A DNA stretch of 64,000 nt from Marasmius tenuissimus (GCA_029532415.1 JAQOTA010000053.1:4154001-4218000); one strand, 5' to 3'; shown: positions 11,191-24,688, counted from the first letter of the stretch. Made by a program: numbers and translations. The notes: generated by a model not told the origin, from the letters alone.

Positions 11191-14100
11191 ATCATCTGGT
11201 CGCTGACATTGTTACTCGTGACTCTAGTCCCCCGTATCTGGAGCTGTGTATGGTCACTTCGTTCGCGTGCTTTGAAAAGATTGAGACGCAGTAGCCATAC
11301 TTCTCTACTATGCACCTCTTTTTCTACTTGTATCATTACCTCCAATCGTCATCGGTGACAGACGATGGACTCTTGCCTTTTCTTGACAATCATTTTACCG
11401 TACCAAAAAACCTACAGAATATAGACTGTCATGGTACCATAGGACTGCTATGATGATCGATCCGATTTTCTTCTTATGGCACCTGCCCGATATCCACTGA
11501 AGGGAGAAGTCTATGCGTTTGAGCTCAACCTCCGCCACCGATAACGATACAATTGATTTTCCGAGTCAAGTTGAATTCCGGCTGGTCTGAAACGTTGCTG
11601 TTAGCCCTATGACTACTGTTTTTTCTTCCCTGCTGGTTCGACTGGCACTGGTTCTGTTGACATTCAATTCCTTCACTCGTGACCCTCAGTGACCGCCGCA
11701 CACAATCCGAGTGGTCGCAAAACCTAGCTTCAATGCAGTATATGTATACAGAGCTGCGAGATCAGCACCAGCAGGGAATTGTGGAGTTAGATGTTGATCC
11801 CCGTTAATTCTACCGGGCGGACTGTATCAGAACCGTAAACTGAACGGCTGCCAGCATCGAGGCTTGGAGTCCAAACTGCAAGTTCTCGCGTCCTCAGTCG
11901 CGTTGCAGGATGAACGACTTTGGCATTCTTTTGAGCACTCCGTCCTTCCGTCGTCGTAACCGAGCAAACGCCTTCCTATTAGCATTCAAAAGCTACGCTA
12001 AGCTATCTGAAGGACGTGTTTTCGGCGGAGTACCAGTCACCGAATCACTCCCACGGCACGGGGAGTCGCACGGCGTCCATGTTACTCATTCCAAGAGGTT
12101 GTAAGTATAGTGTCAATGTGGTTTGAATGAGTTTCATTCCGGAAGGACACCACCCGGGCCAGTAAACAATGCTGGCAAGGGGGGACCATCTTGCTGCGTT
12201 TCAAAGCCTCCGTCCCTCAGCTTTGCCACTTGGGTCTAACTCCCGGGACGGGGATCTTGTTAATTCTACTGTCGATGTAAAAGCTGAACAAGGACAAGTA
12301 CAATAAGTAGCGAGATGGTGAGGTCCGATGACCACCATCTCATTCATTCGCGTCCGTCTCAATGACATTCGTGTCCCATGCTTCGCGAGCTGTAGTTCAT
12401 ATCGATAAGTACTTTTGAGACGAATAGCGCGGCGTAGACAAGACTTGAGTTCCGCAAACAGCCTCTTGTCAAAATTGCTTCACTGCGATCCGTTGGCACC
12501 GAGTGGCACGTCGTTTTCGGCTCAACTTTGAAGACCAGAAGAATGCCAGTTCGCCTGATAGGGAGGGAATCTGGATCCCACCGCCTCAACGCCTGCCATG
12601 GATCCGCTGGACAATCCGTGCTTATTGATTTCCTTGAAATAGATGTCCATAAACGACGAAGCTGGCAGGATTCATCTCACGTCGCCATCGATGGAATGTT
12701 CTCCAGAAACAGGAAGGTCTTTGCATCAGAGAACTCGTCTACCTTCCCGTGAACATTCACGCAGACGGGGAGGACGATTGCAGTTTTTCTTACGCGTGAA
12801 CGTCGGATTAAGGGGTCTGCACCTTCATGGGGAAGTGAGAGCGAGAATGCCGGAATAATTCAGTGCATGCGGCGAGTGAGTGAAGTGAGATACCGGGTAC
12901 AAGGCCTTGGTGTTAAAGTTGGACGAGGAACCTGAGCCCAAAGGCTTGGGGCGTGCGCGTGAATGCCCAAACTCGTATCTGGAAATCTTCCTCGAGGCCA
13001 CAGAACGGAGAAGGTGCTAAGCTACAGCCGAGAAGACAGGAATGAACGATCGTTACATGGCATTGCAAACGGTACCGCCCAGCCAACTGTTTGATTGAGT
13101 ACGTGTTGGCCGGGATGATCTGTAGATTGACGAGGAACGGGGTCCTCAGTCGGGTTGTCACCCATAGGATGGACAAAGGAGAGAAGCTCAGACCGATCTG
13201 CGTCACCCACCTCTACAGAGACCGTTTCCCGATTGCACCCTGTTCTCGAAAGTAAGTTCTAAGGGAAGGTGATATGTTGTAAACAGGGACAACTACCTGT
13301 TGAACCAGCCCACGGAGGAATTGTGATAGGATCAACAATCCTTCCGCCTTGTCACTGAGCTGGGGGGACGAAGGGGGGGCACACGGGACTCACCGTGTGC
13401 TATAGAGGTTCTTGTTAGGAAAGGCTGCGACGCAGTGGGCCGACTGGCAACGTTTCGAATGTGTCCCCTTATCCTCTCACCCCTACAAACAGTCCCTACC
13501 GAAGCTGGTCTTCAAAGTTCCGTGTGAAGAAATTTCGCGACAGCAGCCTGGAAGAGCTACCCGTGCATCAAGAGCAAGAAGTCAAGAACATAGCGCACTC
13601 AGCCTCTTCGCCGGTCGACCACCAATGGGGGCTTGAACGTGCACCCAAATCCAAGCGAAGTCCCGACCATGTACGGTGGGCACTTGGGCTGATGAATGCA
13701 TGATTTATGCGTCAGACCCGGGCCATTATATACAGAAAGTAGAGACATCGCTATGAAGCCCCACACAGGCAAGAGGAGGAATTGAATCAACTAGCCGAGG
13801 CGCTGAACGGTGGGTCTGAGGTGCAGATCATGACGTCACCTATGGATATCCACCGCCATCGATCGCGACCGTATCTTCAGATTGTCCTATTTCGCCTAGA
13901 TATCCACAGAATTCATGGGCAGATCATTGAGGTATTACCGCCCTTTCGTCGTCAAAAGGGAGGATCATCATCGAATCCTACGCTCGGGTTGGACATGGGA
14001 CGTCGCCAATGGAAGAGATTAATGGACGAGGTATGGAGGACAGCCGCTGGGAAAGAGGATCCACTTGTATTTTCATCGTGCATGATGCATGATGAGCAGT

Positions 14101-15991
14101 CTTCAATCGATAATCTCCTAGTTATATCATTGGAGCAGCTCGGAAAGTTCATTCATACAATATGATCCGCACGAGTTGTGCATTTTCGCATCGAGGTCGA
14201 ATGGAGGTTGTTGGTGAGTGCACTGGTTTCGAGGGTCCGGAAAGACACTTGAGACGCAAGTACGGAGGACATACCAGAGTCGAGCAAAGCCAAGATGCTG
14301 GCGGAATCATCCAGAATGGGCGCTTTTCTACGTCCGAGAGTAAAACCCTGAGAACCAATGTGGCTGTGATTCATCTTGGTGTCAGTTTGCAACAGATCGT
14401 CGCAGGCCAGCAGACCAGATAACCAGAATTGACGCGGATCGCATTTGGAGCGAAACGTGATGAACAGAGGCAGCTCCTCGTTCCATAACTGGTAAAACAA
14501 CTGCAGGATCAGGTCGCTATTGCTGCCACCACCCCAATCTCATACTCCGGTTGATTCAGAACACCAGGATACGTGCGCGATGATCTACCGGAGAAGGATA
14601 ATCTCTCCAAGCAATGAGTCGGTCGAACTAGTACCTGATATTGACAGAGTTCGGGCGTTGAGATGAGACGGCAAGAGCGGCTCGGCTCGGAAAGGACATA
14701 GGCTTGAGGTCGCCGGTCACGGCTTGCTCTTTGCACCCGTTCTTTGCGGCGATATTTCTGGAATGATGTAGATGCAAGTCATCATGAATCACTCAACAGG
14801 ACACTAACCGCCGGCGCAAGTTAAAATGGTGTTCTGCTCACTCACAGCTGTAGTGAAGTAGTGAGCTGATGACCAGGCGTTCTGTCAGCGCGCCGACGTC
14901 CATTCATCGTTGTAACGATATGTGGCCATCTTGATATTTGTATCATGATTGAAATCCTGTAAGCTGTTGCTAACGTGAGGCACATGGCAACAGCCTTTAC
15001 GCTTGTACTCAAAATGTCAATCACGATGGGAGTAGAACTGAGAGAACTTGTCACGATGTTACAAGATAACATGCGGCCTGTGTAGGCCTGTATGAATCGC
15101 CATGAGACGGCTAAGCATTATCGCGAATTCTTAACGGTCTGTGGCTTCTTCACAACTGTAGGTTGTGGGCGTCCAGAAGAGGCGGGGCTCAGAGGGCCTC
15201 GGCTGTTGTAGCTAGACAAGGAACATGGTCAGACTTTGTCAGTGACTCCAATGAGCAAGCTTTGAATTACCCAGGAGGTTGAGGCTCTTCGTCGTCCGGG
15301 AGGTCTTCCTCAATGTCTTCGGAGGTTATATCGCCGGCCTGCACGGGTGCATTGGATTCATTGGGAGCTTCAGGCGATATGTTCCCCTTCAAGGGCCCGG
15401 AGGCTCCACCTTCCCGACTGGCCATTATGTTTGCGTGGACTTGCCCTTCAGTGGATTCATCGCCAGCCGCGATCGTTTTTCCTTCTTTTTCTCTGTCCGT
15501 GAAGGACTGATTCTGGCTATCCTGCGTACTTTCGATACGTTATGCAGTTAGTTGGATCGACAATTCACGTTGAGCCGACATAGATGAGACCCACTTTGAG
15601 GGAGGTGAAGTATTCATTTCTCAATAATGCGAGAGTGCGAGCTGTACCGTATCGATGGACGTTTGAGAGTGGAAGAATGAGAGAACTTTGCCATGATCAA
15701 TATAGAGGACAGAGCCTTTAGTTCATTTGATCCCTGGATCCTGCCGGCCGGGCCGCTCGTTTTTGAGGCGGAGTCGAGTCTCGACTTCAACACCTTCACT
15801 CTGCCTCCGAGCGCAGTTCTCCTGCCTAATATACAGATATGTGGTCGGATATTTTTTCAACACCATTCTGACAGCAAGACCCATGTATAGCTTCTCAGAA
15901 AAGCTACATCCTGTTACATCGCCTTGACTGTGCACTCGGCTTTGCGGGGCACAGTGTAGTAACTGCCAACCGGGGCAGTGCGTGGAGTCCA
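11191..15991. other. 4.8-kb stretch without a supported gene
   Basis: Both strands hold only short open frames with no family motif. The best are a Ser/Asp-rich plus-strand frame at 13782-14165, a minus-strand frame at 14153-14500 and the acidic minus-strand reading at 15267-15530 listed separately. None chains into a multi-exon gene. The region may hold decayed genes, a non-coding transcript or regulatory DNA. The first 300 bases are the likely 3' UTR of the C2H2 gene. Confidence 0.45.
15267..15530 (-). other. acidic open reading without a clear start (possible exon or gene remnant)
   Basis: On the minus strand a reading of about 88 codons runs to a TAA at 15267-15269. It is rich in Asp, Glu, Ser, Gly and Pro (SREGGASGPLKGN, then DITSEDIEEDLPDDEEPQPP), the composition of a disordered protein tail. 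It has only an internal Met. A plausible acceptor (TACGCAG) just upstream in the minus direction would open it as a last exon. I could not find convincing preceding exons between 15600 and 16085, so it may be a relic. Confidence 0.25.
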
Positions 15992-15999
15992 TATATAAA
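15992..15999 (+). promoter_or_regulatory. TATA box of the WW-domain gene
   Basis: TATATAAA lies 71-78 bp before the ATG at 16070, a normal fungal TATA-to-start distance, and supports the chosen start. Confidence 0.5.
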
Positions 16000-16069
16000 G
16001 TGCGGTCAGCGTGTGTCTCTATGACATTGAACACCTTTCCTCTTCCCGGCACAACTCCTACAAGAACGA

Positions 16070-17864
16070 TGTCCAGCATTCCCATTGAAAAGACTTTGTC
16101 AGTTCTTGACTACGATTTTGGGACTTTACGACCTACAACCTCGGAATGGACGGGACGATACGAAAGGCATCATGCTAGGTGCGTGCATAACCTGCTTAGC
16201 GCCGACAAATCGTCTCAATAGTCTTTAGAGCCTCTCTGGGAAAGGCTGTTTTGAAACCGGGATACTTGCCTTGCGCTGAAAACAAGTAAGAGCTGAATAG
16301 TCCAAGGCCGTTCAGTCATTAATCTCGCCAAACTAGACCGTCATATTTACCACCCTGCTGGTCATCATACGTTCATCCGGAGGGCCAGCTCTACTTCGCA
16401 CGGGACTCTCCTCTTCGAATCGTGACGGAGGCCGACCTTTACGAGCCACAGACCCTGGCTCAAGTCCTGTACTGGTCGAAACACATCGAGATGCTGGTTG
16501 AAGAGAAGGAGATGCCACTATCAGAACACATCGAATTGTTTATCCTGATTGAGGATGACGGTTGCTCGTACTACTTCGTCGACCACTTGATCCGGACCCA
16601 GTTCTGGCTGGAAGAATACGAGACGAGCGATCTTGGAATCCCTGAAGTGGCTTCAGCGTCTCACTTGCGTGAGTCGTTGTCCGGATCACTCCGCCACCCA
16701 TATCACTCAACCATCGAACAGAAATCGCACTGACGGAATTGTACTGGATACATATCGAATATTTCCCCATGCACATCGGTGGCCTTCCCACCAAAGTTGC
16801 AGACGAGTTGATCTCTATATGGTGTCATGGGCTTACAGGTGCGTCTTGTAGTAGGGCTCAAAACAAACACTCGCTAACCTGATAAACAGACCAGATCACC
16901 TCTAATACCTCAACATTTGTGGGGTTGTGGCCGCGTGAAGAGTCTTCACATCTGTTGAACATCCTAAAAATGGCCAGAGATAATCTGACCGATGGACACC
17001 AAGTCTGTGTAGTGGCACGGTTATGGAGGTCAATATGTGAGTCCGAGACACCGCACCACTTGCAAGGCCGAGGCTTACTTTACCTCAGGCCATCACAGGT
17101 TCCAGTCTCACTACGGACAGAAAGTAGCCCGTCTATCCCGAGACCAGGCTATCCTTCATCCCGCAGGTCCATCCCCGCGGGTATCCGGTCTTTTCTCAGT
17201 CCTCACCTTCAACGCCTCGACACGCTTTCATACTCAACTAGCCGACAACTTCGTTGATGAGCTGGTTTACACCTCCGTATGGCAACCCTTTGTGAAGAAG
17301 GCCGTACGCGAATGGAACTGGGCTTCCATCGAGGCATTCGGCATCCTCCTGTAAGCCGTTTCATTGCCTCCCTACGTTTGACATTGGAGTTGAACTCGAT
17401 CAGGTTACACACCCTCTTGTTCTATCTCCCGAGTTCATCAATTCTTGGTGTCGTCTCAGCCTTTTCATTAATCACTAGCATCTTTTGCTCGATACTGTTA
17501 AGGCAACAGTACTCCGGAATGGAGGATGCATCTTCGTCAGAAATTGTGAGACTCATCTTCCATTTCGATTGGCAAATTGACTAATATCCATCGTCATCAG
17601 TATACCCATATGAGCGCCATCCGATCCAAGAAATTTGGCTTCCACATTGCAGCATCCATTTTCAGCTTACCCACTGCCCTGCAGATCTGGGGGCTGCTTC
17701 TACTTTGTGCCAACGGATTGATCGCACTCGTTGCATACACGGGCATGCCTTTCGCCCTTGTTGGTGGCGTTTTGGCCGTGATGTTGTTGCTCTGCTTCAA
17801 GGGTCTCACCGCGATGTCCATTTCCCTCCGCACGTCTTCTCAGGACGCCGATTCTATCGTGTGA
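16070..17864 (+). CDS. WW-domain protein with C-terminal transmembrane helices, function unknown
   Basis: Splicing two short introns near 16178-16226 and 16288-16338 gives an N-terminal WW-type module beginning YLPPCW and continuing SSYVHPEGQLYFARD; the second aromatic position is Y/F rather than W. A conserved all-alpha region follows (LYEPQTLAQVLYWSKHIEML; WIHIEYFPMHIGGLPTKVAD; MARDNLTDGHQVCVVARLWR; GQKVARLSRDQAILHP; NASTRFHTQLADNFVDELVY). The C-terminus has about four hydrophobic helices (LHTLLFYLPSSSILGVV; SLITSIFCSILL; LQIWGLLLLCANGLIALVAY; FALVGGVLAVMLLLCF). Each junction keeps frame with GT-AG ends, for example ELYWIH after the intron near 16672-16725. I recognise this as a family recurring in mushroom genomes without an assigned role. 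WW modules bind proline-rich ligands, so a membrane-anchored adaptor is a guess. Confidence 0.75.
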
Positions 17865-18530
17865 CTACGCCTGCCAGCTCTTATCATTATGCGTGCCAAC
17901 ATGTGTGCGGGTGGAAAAGACCGGAGTCCAAAAGAAAGACGTTGCAGTCGGAAGCCATTGTATTTACATACATATACCTCTTGTATTCGAGATACCCTAC
18001 GGGAAGATGATCAGGTATATCATTTCACGGTATGAGGTGAGATGTCCAACTCAACGCGCTGCTGGCAACCTTTGGACGGCTTTCAACAACTGAATATGCC
18101 AAGGCTGGTAGAATCTTGAGCTGCAGGAACTGAGATCTGAGAACTACTAAAGCAGCTGGCGGGTACAGGCCCGACTCGGCGCGCGAGTATTCGATAACGG
18201 GTGCTGTCAACCGCTTTCGGGCAAGAACTGGACAGTACAGGCATCTCAACCTCTCCGAAAGTCGAAAGACGACAAACCCACTCGATATTGCGCGCCCATC
18301 CAGTGATCGACCTCCAAAATATTTAAGAGGTGTCCCGACACTAAACTGGCTGGGGAGAATGGAAATCGTACGACATGTACACCTTATATTACCTGCCTGT
18401 AACATTAGGTCCCGGACCTCAAGTAGCTCGGAATGATAATACCGTTAATGTCCACAGGAGTTGATGCAGTGAGATTTTACGAAGTTATACAGAAAATCCG
18501 AAAAGACCAATCTGACGATACTAACAGAGA
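17865..18530. other. intergenic between convergent genes
   Basis: 3' flanks of the WW gene and COPA. A minus-strand frame at 18025-18405 has no recognisable content. Nothing else seen. Confidence 0.5.
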
Positions 18531-21500
18531 TCACCAGGGAGCGGGTATGCCAGAAGCCACAGCACCAATCTCCGTCAGGTTTGTAAGTGGATCGAGTTGT
18601 CCCTTACAATCCGGCAAAAATGCAGCATTGGTGTAAGGACAGCGGACGGAAGGTGACCCACGATATATGGGTGTGAAGGTGGCTCCACATATCTCGAATG
18701 GTGTGAACTCATCGTACGAAACCTCCACAGCGTTCACGGGGTTTCGTTCACCGGCAGCAATCCTCGTGCGGGCCTAAACAATTTATGAATGAGACGAATA
18801 TCAGCACAGGTATGTTTTGCGGCGCACCTGGGACACAATCTTAGGATCTGGCTTAAGGTCGATGAGCCTTCGGGCAAAACGGGCGGCGTCAGCGTGGTTG
18901 TTCGCCTTCGTGAAGACACCTATAGCACTCCGAAGTGCTATCTGCAGATGTGCAGGCTGCAGCTGACAGTGAGTGAAGTAGGCCGCGAGTTCGAGACTTC
19001 GCTTCAGGTTGTTCGGTTCTTCTTCTGCAACGCGCCTTCTTTCGAGCTCGACCGAAACTCCCAAGAGATATTCACGGGCATTGGTCACCGTATCCCTCCA
19101 CTAAAAGGTGAAAGTTAACGGTAAGTATCGATGTGGGAAGAGCACTCTTTAAAGCTCACCTGTTTCGCCTCATCGTCCGACGACAAAGCAACGACGAGGA
19201 GAGATCTCAGAACAGATCGGAAGATCTCCTGAGCATCGGCCAACCTGGCACCGGAAACCGCGCGATAGCCTTCTGCTAGTTCAGAGCGCACGGACTGCAA
19301 GGTCCTAGTTGCAACAGGAAGGACCTTACTGGGAGTAGATTCAGTAATGTTACGACGGATGTGTAGATGTAGCGGTGGTATTGATGCGAGAGGAGAGATG
19401 TAGGTATGGGAGGAGCGATAGGCTGAAAGGAATATAGGTTTCAAGGGGGCGAAGTTGACAACTCCCAGTTGCCGGTTTAGCAGCTATGTGATCGTCAGAA
19501 GTGAGACTGGCAGCGCACATTCAAAAGCGCGTACCTGCATAGCGGACTCAAATGAGCCTGCAGCGACGTGATCCGCGGCCAGTGGCGAGTTCCTGACCCA
19601 AAGGTCAGTCTCGTTGACCCCGGGAACAGCACCGTCACCGAGTTCCTCCTCTGGAGGAGCGGCCTGTTCGTCCTCCTCCGGAGCCAGCTCTTCGGCTTCA
19701 GCATCGAGGCCCCATCCACCCTCCTCAGCGTCAATGTCCTCATGTATTTCTTCGTCTTTAGCCCAGTCATCAAGAGCGGAGAGGGCAGCGCCTGAACCAG
19801 CATCTCCATTGACATGTGGAGGTTCAATTGGACCATCCAGACCTCCATTGGCGAGCGCACGATCGAAGAAGTTCTCTCCTGTAGATACGACTGGCCAATT
19901 GAGGGTGGCAGTGGGCGTGACAACAGGAGGAGGCTTGAGAGTCGAACGGTCGAAAGTGGGGACATCGTCGATGTCAGAGGCGGTCAGTCCCGATGCCTCC
20001 AAGATCTCTTCTGCAACCTCATCAAGACCATTAGTTTTGGCGGTGAGATATGCAAGTGGATCTAAGTAATGGCTTGAGATAGGTGAGACCTTGAGACGTA
20101 TGAATCGATACTCACATAACCCGACGTCCCTCAAAACAGCAATTCGTCCTTCGATATCACCCGTGTACAACGCATTATGGAAACGTGACATTGCATCCCC
20201 ACGCATGTCAGCAATTTTTTGCATCTTTGTAAGTTTCTCTGAGCTCCCAGTAGCCAGGTATAAGAAGGAGAGTTTGTCGAAGTTCTTCGTTCGCTGATAA
20301 GCTTTCTCGACAATCTATTGGACTAGCGTCAGCCTTACAGAGTACCAAGAGGTAAAGGAAATCGAACCTCATGATTCCCTTGTTTCAGAGCCTGTTGAGC
20401 CAGTCTATCCCAGCATTCTGGGCGGTCGATTGCTTTTGCGGTTTCCATTGCAACATCCAAGTTGCCACACTCAATGGCGAGTTCAAATCTCGTGTTGGTA
20501 TCTTGAACGAAGTGAAGAGCAATCTAGAAAGACCAATATGAGGTTTTACACACACTGAAATTTATACTGAACCGACCTCTGGGAAACCCTTTTGTTGCAG
20601 GTACGCGATGATGCTCTGTCCCATCAACGTCGAGGTCTTGATGATATAGAGGACCTCTTCATAGTTGTTCTTGAGCAACGCAAGCTTGAAGCGATATTCT
20701 GTCGGATCAAATGTAATGGTACGAGGGCGTGCAGACCGGTCAAGACAGTGGATAGTCTTCCCCTTCACACGGGTGAGATAGACCGGATTATCGAGTGTGC
20801 ATATCACGCCATGGTCGCTGGAAAACCGTCATTCCTACTGCAAGCTGCGAGTTAGAAAGGACTTACCCCTGAGAAAGGCAGTATTTGACATGGTTGAGGG
20901 TTGAATAAATGAATACTCCCGAATCATCCCAAGCTCCTGACTTAATCCTGATTGTCTCGTGAATCAAACTGTGTTGAGAGAATGTTCTGTTCGCGATCGT
21001 GATCGCTAGATCCAACTGTATTAGTTCACGAATGAACAGCGGGGAAACTGGGCGACTGACTGTGTTTACTCATAAGGGCGACCAGACTGTAATCCGAGTT
21101 CCATACGACATACTTGACGGGTGGGCTATTGACCTCGGCAATGGTTTTCTGCTGCTGTATATCATACAGCACGACGGAAGCAGTTGAACTCAAAATCAAG
21201 CACGCTGTTCCCCCATAGAATATTTCGTTTGTTTGGACTGGGGGTTTGATCGTCTTTACCACCGAGTTAGATAGATCTCTCACTTCGATGGTCTACGCGA
21301 AGTTAGAAAGGATTTAAGCGGTACGACCGGCACACTCACCTGATTAGTTTTATTCAGCACCGCAAACCGATTTCTTGCAACGAAGATCGCGCTTTGACCA
21401 GAGCCCTTCTTTCCATCCACACTCGAGTCCTTGACTTCACCACCCTGCACTTGGCCCTGTCCGGGCAGTGATGCAAGCTCAAACAGTCCGTTGTCACTAG

Positions 21501-22848
21501 ATGTGGTGATTATGACAGCCCTTTCCGCAGCATTATAGCTCAGCGTCCTCGGCGGGATATAGGGACTCCCAAATTTACGAACGCTGAGGAGACCGATATC
21601 GGAGGCTGAACCAAAGTCGTAAGAACGGACGTATTTGTCGCGAATATAGTATAATGTGTCCTGGTGCACAGAAAATGCCGGTCGTTCGCGCTCTAATTTG
21701 AACACTATAAGTCCGCTGTCATGGCCGGCGGCGAAGAGGTTGAGGTTTGGATGTGACGCCAGGACCCAGAATCGATCATGCTCCCTCCGGAAGGTCTGAA
21801 TGGCGGTACGTTTCGCTAGGTCCCAAACACGGACGGTTTTATCTTCTCCGCAAGAAACGATGAGTTCGTGTTTGGGGTGGAACAATGCGCTGGAAACGTT
21901 ATTGAAGTGCCCTCGGCAGGAATCCACCTCCCATGCTTTAGTCTCGCTCATCCTCCAAATTTTGATCGTCCGGTCATCAGCAGCAGAGATGATGAGAGGA
22001 AGGGTGGGATGGAACACAGCGTAATTGACTCCACGATCATGTCCTTCCAAAACGTACTTCACGGTGGAAAAGGTGTCGAAGGTTTCGAACTGATTTCCGC
22101 CAGTCGTGGGGGAACCTTTACGAAGGCCAGATATGTCCCAAACGCGAACCGTTTGATCCATGGAAGCAGACACAACGAGATCATCCTTGGGATGGAAGAA
22201 GGCAGACATGACATAGTGTGAATGGCCAGTCAACACGGCGATGCAATTCCGGGAAGTGCTATTCCAGACACGAATCGTTTGATCGTCGGATGTCGATATC
22301 TAGTATAAGTTTAGACGGTCTGTCCTTGCTAGACGATAACAGCTGCTCACGATCCAAGGCATTTCATGGTGGAACTGCACCGTTCGTACATAGTCCAGAT
22401 GACCGTGTAGAGTGAAGAGGCATCGCCTGTTTTGTGGGCGTATGTCTGAAGAATTCAAGGTTTAGATCGCGTAGAGCTGAGATGGATACACCACGTACCC
22501 CAGACTTTTATTTTGTAGTCGTCACCTCCAGTTACCAACAGCGCTCTACTTGGATGGAAATGGACGCCTCGTACAGGCCCTGTAGAGATCTGCCTGAGCA
22601 TTGGTCAGATAGGTAGGGGTCGCGACGTACCTTCGTGTTCGTCAAATCGATCAACAAGAACACCCATTCGATAGTTCCATAGCTGAACGCTACCATTGTG
22701 TAGAGCCGCCGCGAGCAGAGGTTGCGTAGGATGGAAAGCAAGCCCTGTTTGCCGATATTCATTTCAGTTGCAAGGTTTGAAGAACGACCATTAACGAACC
22801 TTTAACACGGTTACTTTTGGATTCAAACTTCGTGAGCATTACCGACAT
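18531..22848 (-). CDS. COP1: coatomer subunit alpha (COPI coat)
   Basis: Alpha subunit of the COPI coat that drives Golgi-to-ER retrograde vesicles, cytosolic and Golgi-membrane associated. The start [17 protein letters not shown] at 22848 is the family N-terminus and continues after one intron as [20 protein letters not shown]. The first seven-bladed WD40 propeller shows repeated WD units ([40 protein letters not shown]). A second propeller-like and alpha-solenoid region follows, then an acidic linker ([15 protein letters not shown]). The COPI-C domain contains [20 protein letters not shown] and [13 protein letters not shown]. The C-terminus [20 protein letters not shown] resembles the zinc-ribbon-like end of the family. 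About 4.3 kb minus a dozen short introns fits the usual ~1,200 residues. No breaks seen. The symbol follows yeast COP1/RET1 (COPA in animals). Confidence 0.95.
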
Positions 22849-23293
22849 GGTCGGTGTCGTTATCGAGGGCCCTTAAAAGAGTCAACCGAGATTGGGCCTT
22901 AACGGAAGATGAATGGGGAGACGAGAAAACTGAGGATCAGACGTGGACGTGGCCGTGACGGAGGTATTGCGTGACCGGAGTGTGACAAGCAGTTGCACCG
23001 GATTTGGAGCGCCCATCAAGCGCCCAAATCACAACTACCACACATCCGACCCAAGTTCAGCGTTCAACGGTAACTGGTTCGACCACTGCTAACACCAAGA
23101 GCTCACAATCAGAGGTGAAATTCTGAACCTTGAGGCACGAGCCCCATCTTACTCTACTGATCTGTGACTGTGGGAGTATGTCATGCTCAGTACAGGTGCG
23201 CTTCGAAAGAATGATACACCCAGGCCAACGTTACAAGGTCAAGGACTGGCGACAGAAATCAGGTACCAAAACAACGCAACAATGGTCGTATTG
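22849..23293. other. intergenic: COPA upstream and SDR downstream flank
   Basis: About 445 bp between two minus-strand genes. It must hold the COPA promoter. No TATA box or other element stands out. Confidence 0.5.
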
Positions 23294-24688
23294 CTAAACA
23301 CTTGCACAAGCGCTCGGTGGATCATTGACAGCTCCTGATTTCAGTGATCTATACTTAGCCCCGTTCCTCAAAGCAAGCTCGATCTCGTCTCCCAAGGAAT
23401 TCATCAAGGATGTTTTTTTCGTTTCTGTAGGTTCCCACCCTAGCTTGAACAGCCTTTGAGGACGCGCGATGTGGTTCCCTGCCATCAAGGACCAACAATC
23501 TGTCCAATCGCCAACAGATAGATTAATTCGTCGCAAGAGCAACACTGATTGTTGAAAATGAACTTACAGAAGCCTAAAGGATCCACGAGTTTGTCAGGCA
23601 AAGGTCTCGAACCTGGCTCCTTGATGAATCCTTTTGCGTGCATTGCCTGCATAAATTTAGCACGGGGTCCTCATTCAAGGACACGAATACCTACATCGCC
23701 AATCTTTGCGACGATCTCCCCGTTCGTCACCATCGGCTCATTGGACACGGCAAAATCTAGGGCGATCCACATGTTAGTGGGTACGTCAATGAGATGTGAG
23801 GAGATATTACAAAGTCCCTCAGCCCCCTCATCGGCTTTCCCGTCCAGTGCAGCCTTGAAGACAACCACTACAGCGTCTGCACAGTCTCTGACATGAATGT
23901 TGTTCATTCTATTGTGGCCTTTCCCCCATGTCCCAGCATGCCCGGCGGTCTTGGCCAGCTCGATATAATGGCGGACTGGAAGGGTCGATTTTTGTATGCC
24001 TTGACATCGGCCAGTCAATAATTGCCTTCCCAAGCTTTACATGACTCTCAGCGCTCACCTCGTCCGATGCCGTATATCCATCCGGGGAACAGGATGATAG
24101 TTCTTATAGGATTTTTTCTCCTGGTCCCAGCTTGGACGATCGGCTTGTCCGATTCTAGATGAGTGTTGTGGGGTGGGCAGTCATCCAGCGTAAACCCAAC
24201 GTCGGTGTACGGGTGAATATGCTCGAGCGCTACATGTTCGCCCCTACAGTTGTCACTGGTGACTCCAAGACCGGAGACATGAATATAGAGGGGCGGTCTT
24301 CCGGCGTTATTAGCAGAATTCTTCTCCGATCCCCTAAGGATTGCTACGTCACGATAGATCTTCGTGAATAAGCTAATTTATCACCTAAAGGAAACTACGA
24401 CTTACCTCTCACACAAGGCAAATGGTCGGAACTAGCACAATTTATGATGAAGTCCGCCTTCACGACTTCCTTTTCGATGATTACGGCGTCCTCGAGTGTG
24501 CCCTCGACGACCGACAGATCGCTGTAGATGGCTTTGAGCTGGGCCTCTCTGTCTTTGACGGGCGCGCGAACCAGAGCCCGTACATGGAAGTTGGGCAAAT
24601 CACGCGCCAATGAGATCAAGACTTCCGAGCCAAGGAAGCCGGTGGCACCAAGGAAGAAAATGGTCCTGTTCGACTTTGTCCTGGACAT
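23294..24688 (-). CDS. extended/atypical SDR, NAD(P)-binding Rossmann protein
   Basis: Cytosolic NAD(P)-dependent epimerase/reductase-like protein. The N-terminus TIFFLGATGFLGSEVLISL carries the GxxGxxG dinucleotide-binding motif, followed by HVRALVR, where an Arg after strand 2 often selects NADP. The exon after a first intron ends HIHPYTDV; IILFPGWIYGIGR gives the conserved late Tyr region. Next come RMNNIHVRDCADAVVVVFKA and EGLYF/AVSNEPMVTNGEIVAKIG. These joins require an intron that looks like coding sequence when read through (near 23770-23830), and two more produce the ending LMAGNHIARPQRL...LGWEPT...CASV. No canonical YxxxK pair is visible, so the catalytic type is uncertain. NmrA-like sensor or reductase are alternatives. 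Confidence 0.75.

Noticed and set aside
19614..20069. 151-codon plus-strand Ser-rich open frame
   Set aside because: Antisense of the acidic linker of COPA; Glu/Asp codons read backwards give Ser/Leu-rich frames.
18531..24688. Possible biosynthetic gene cluster (SDR, MFS, ABC, DUF4243 in one window)
   Set aside because: The genes are spread over 60 kb, separated by housekeeping genes such as COPA and histones, and there is no backbone synthase. Co-occurrence is not clustering.
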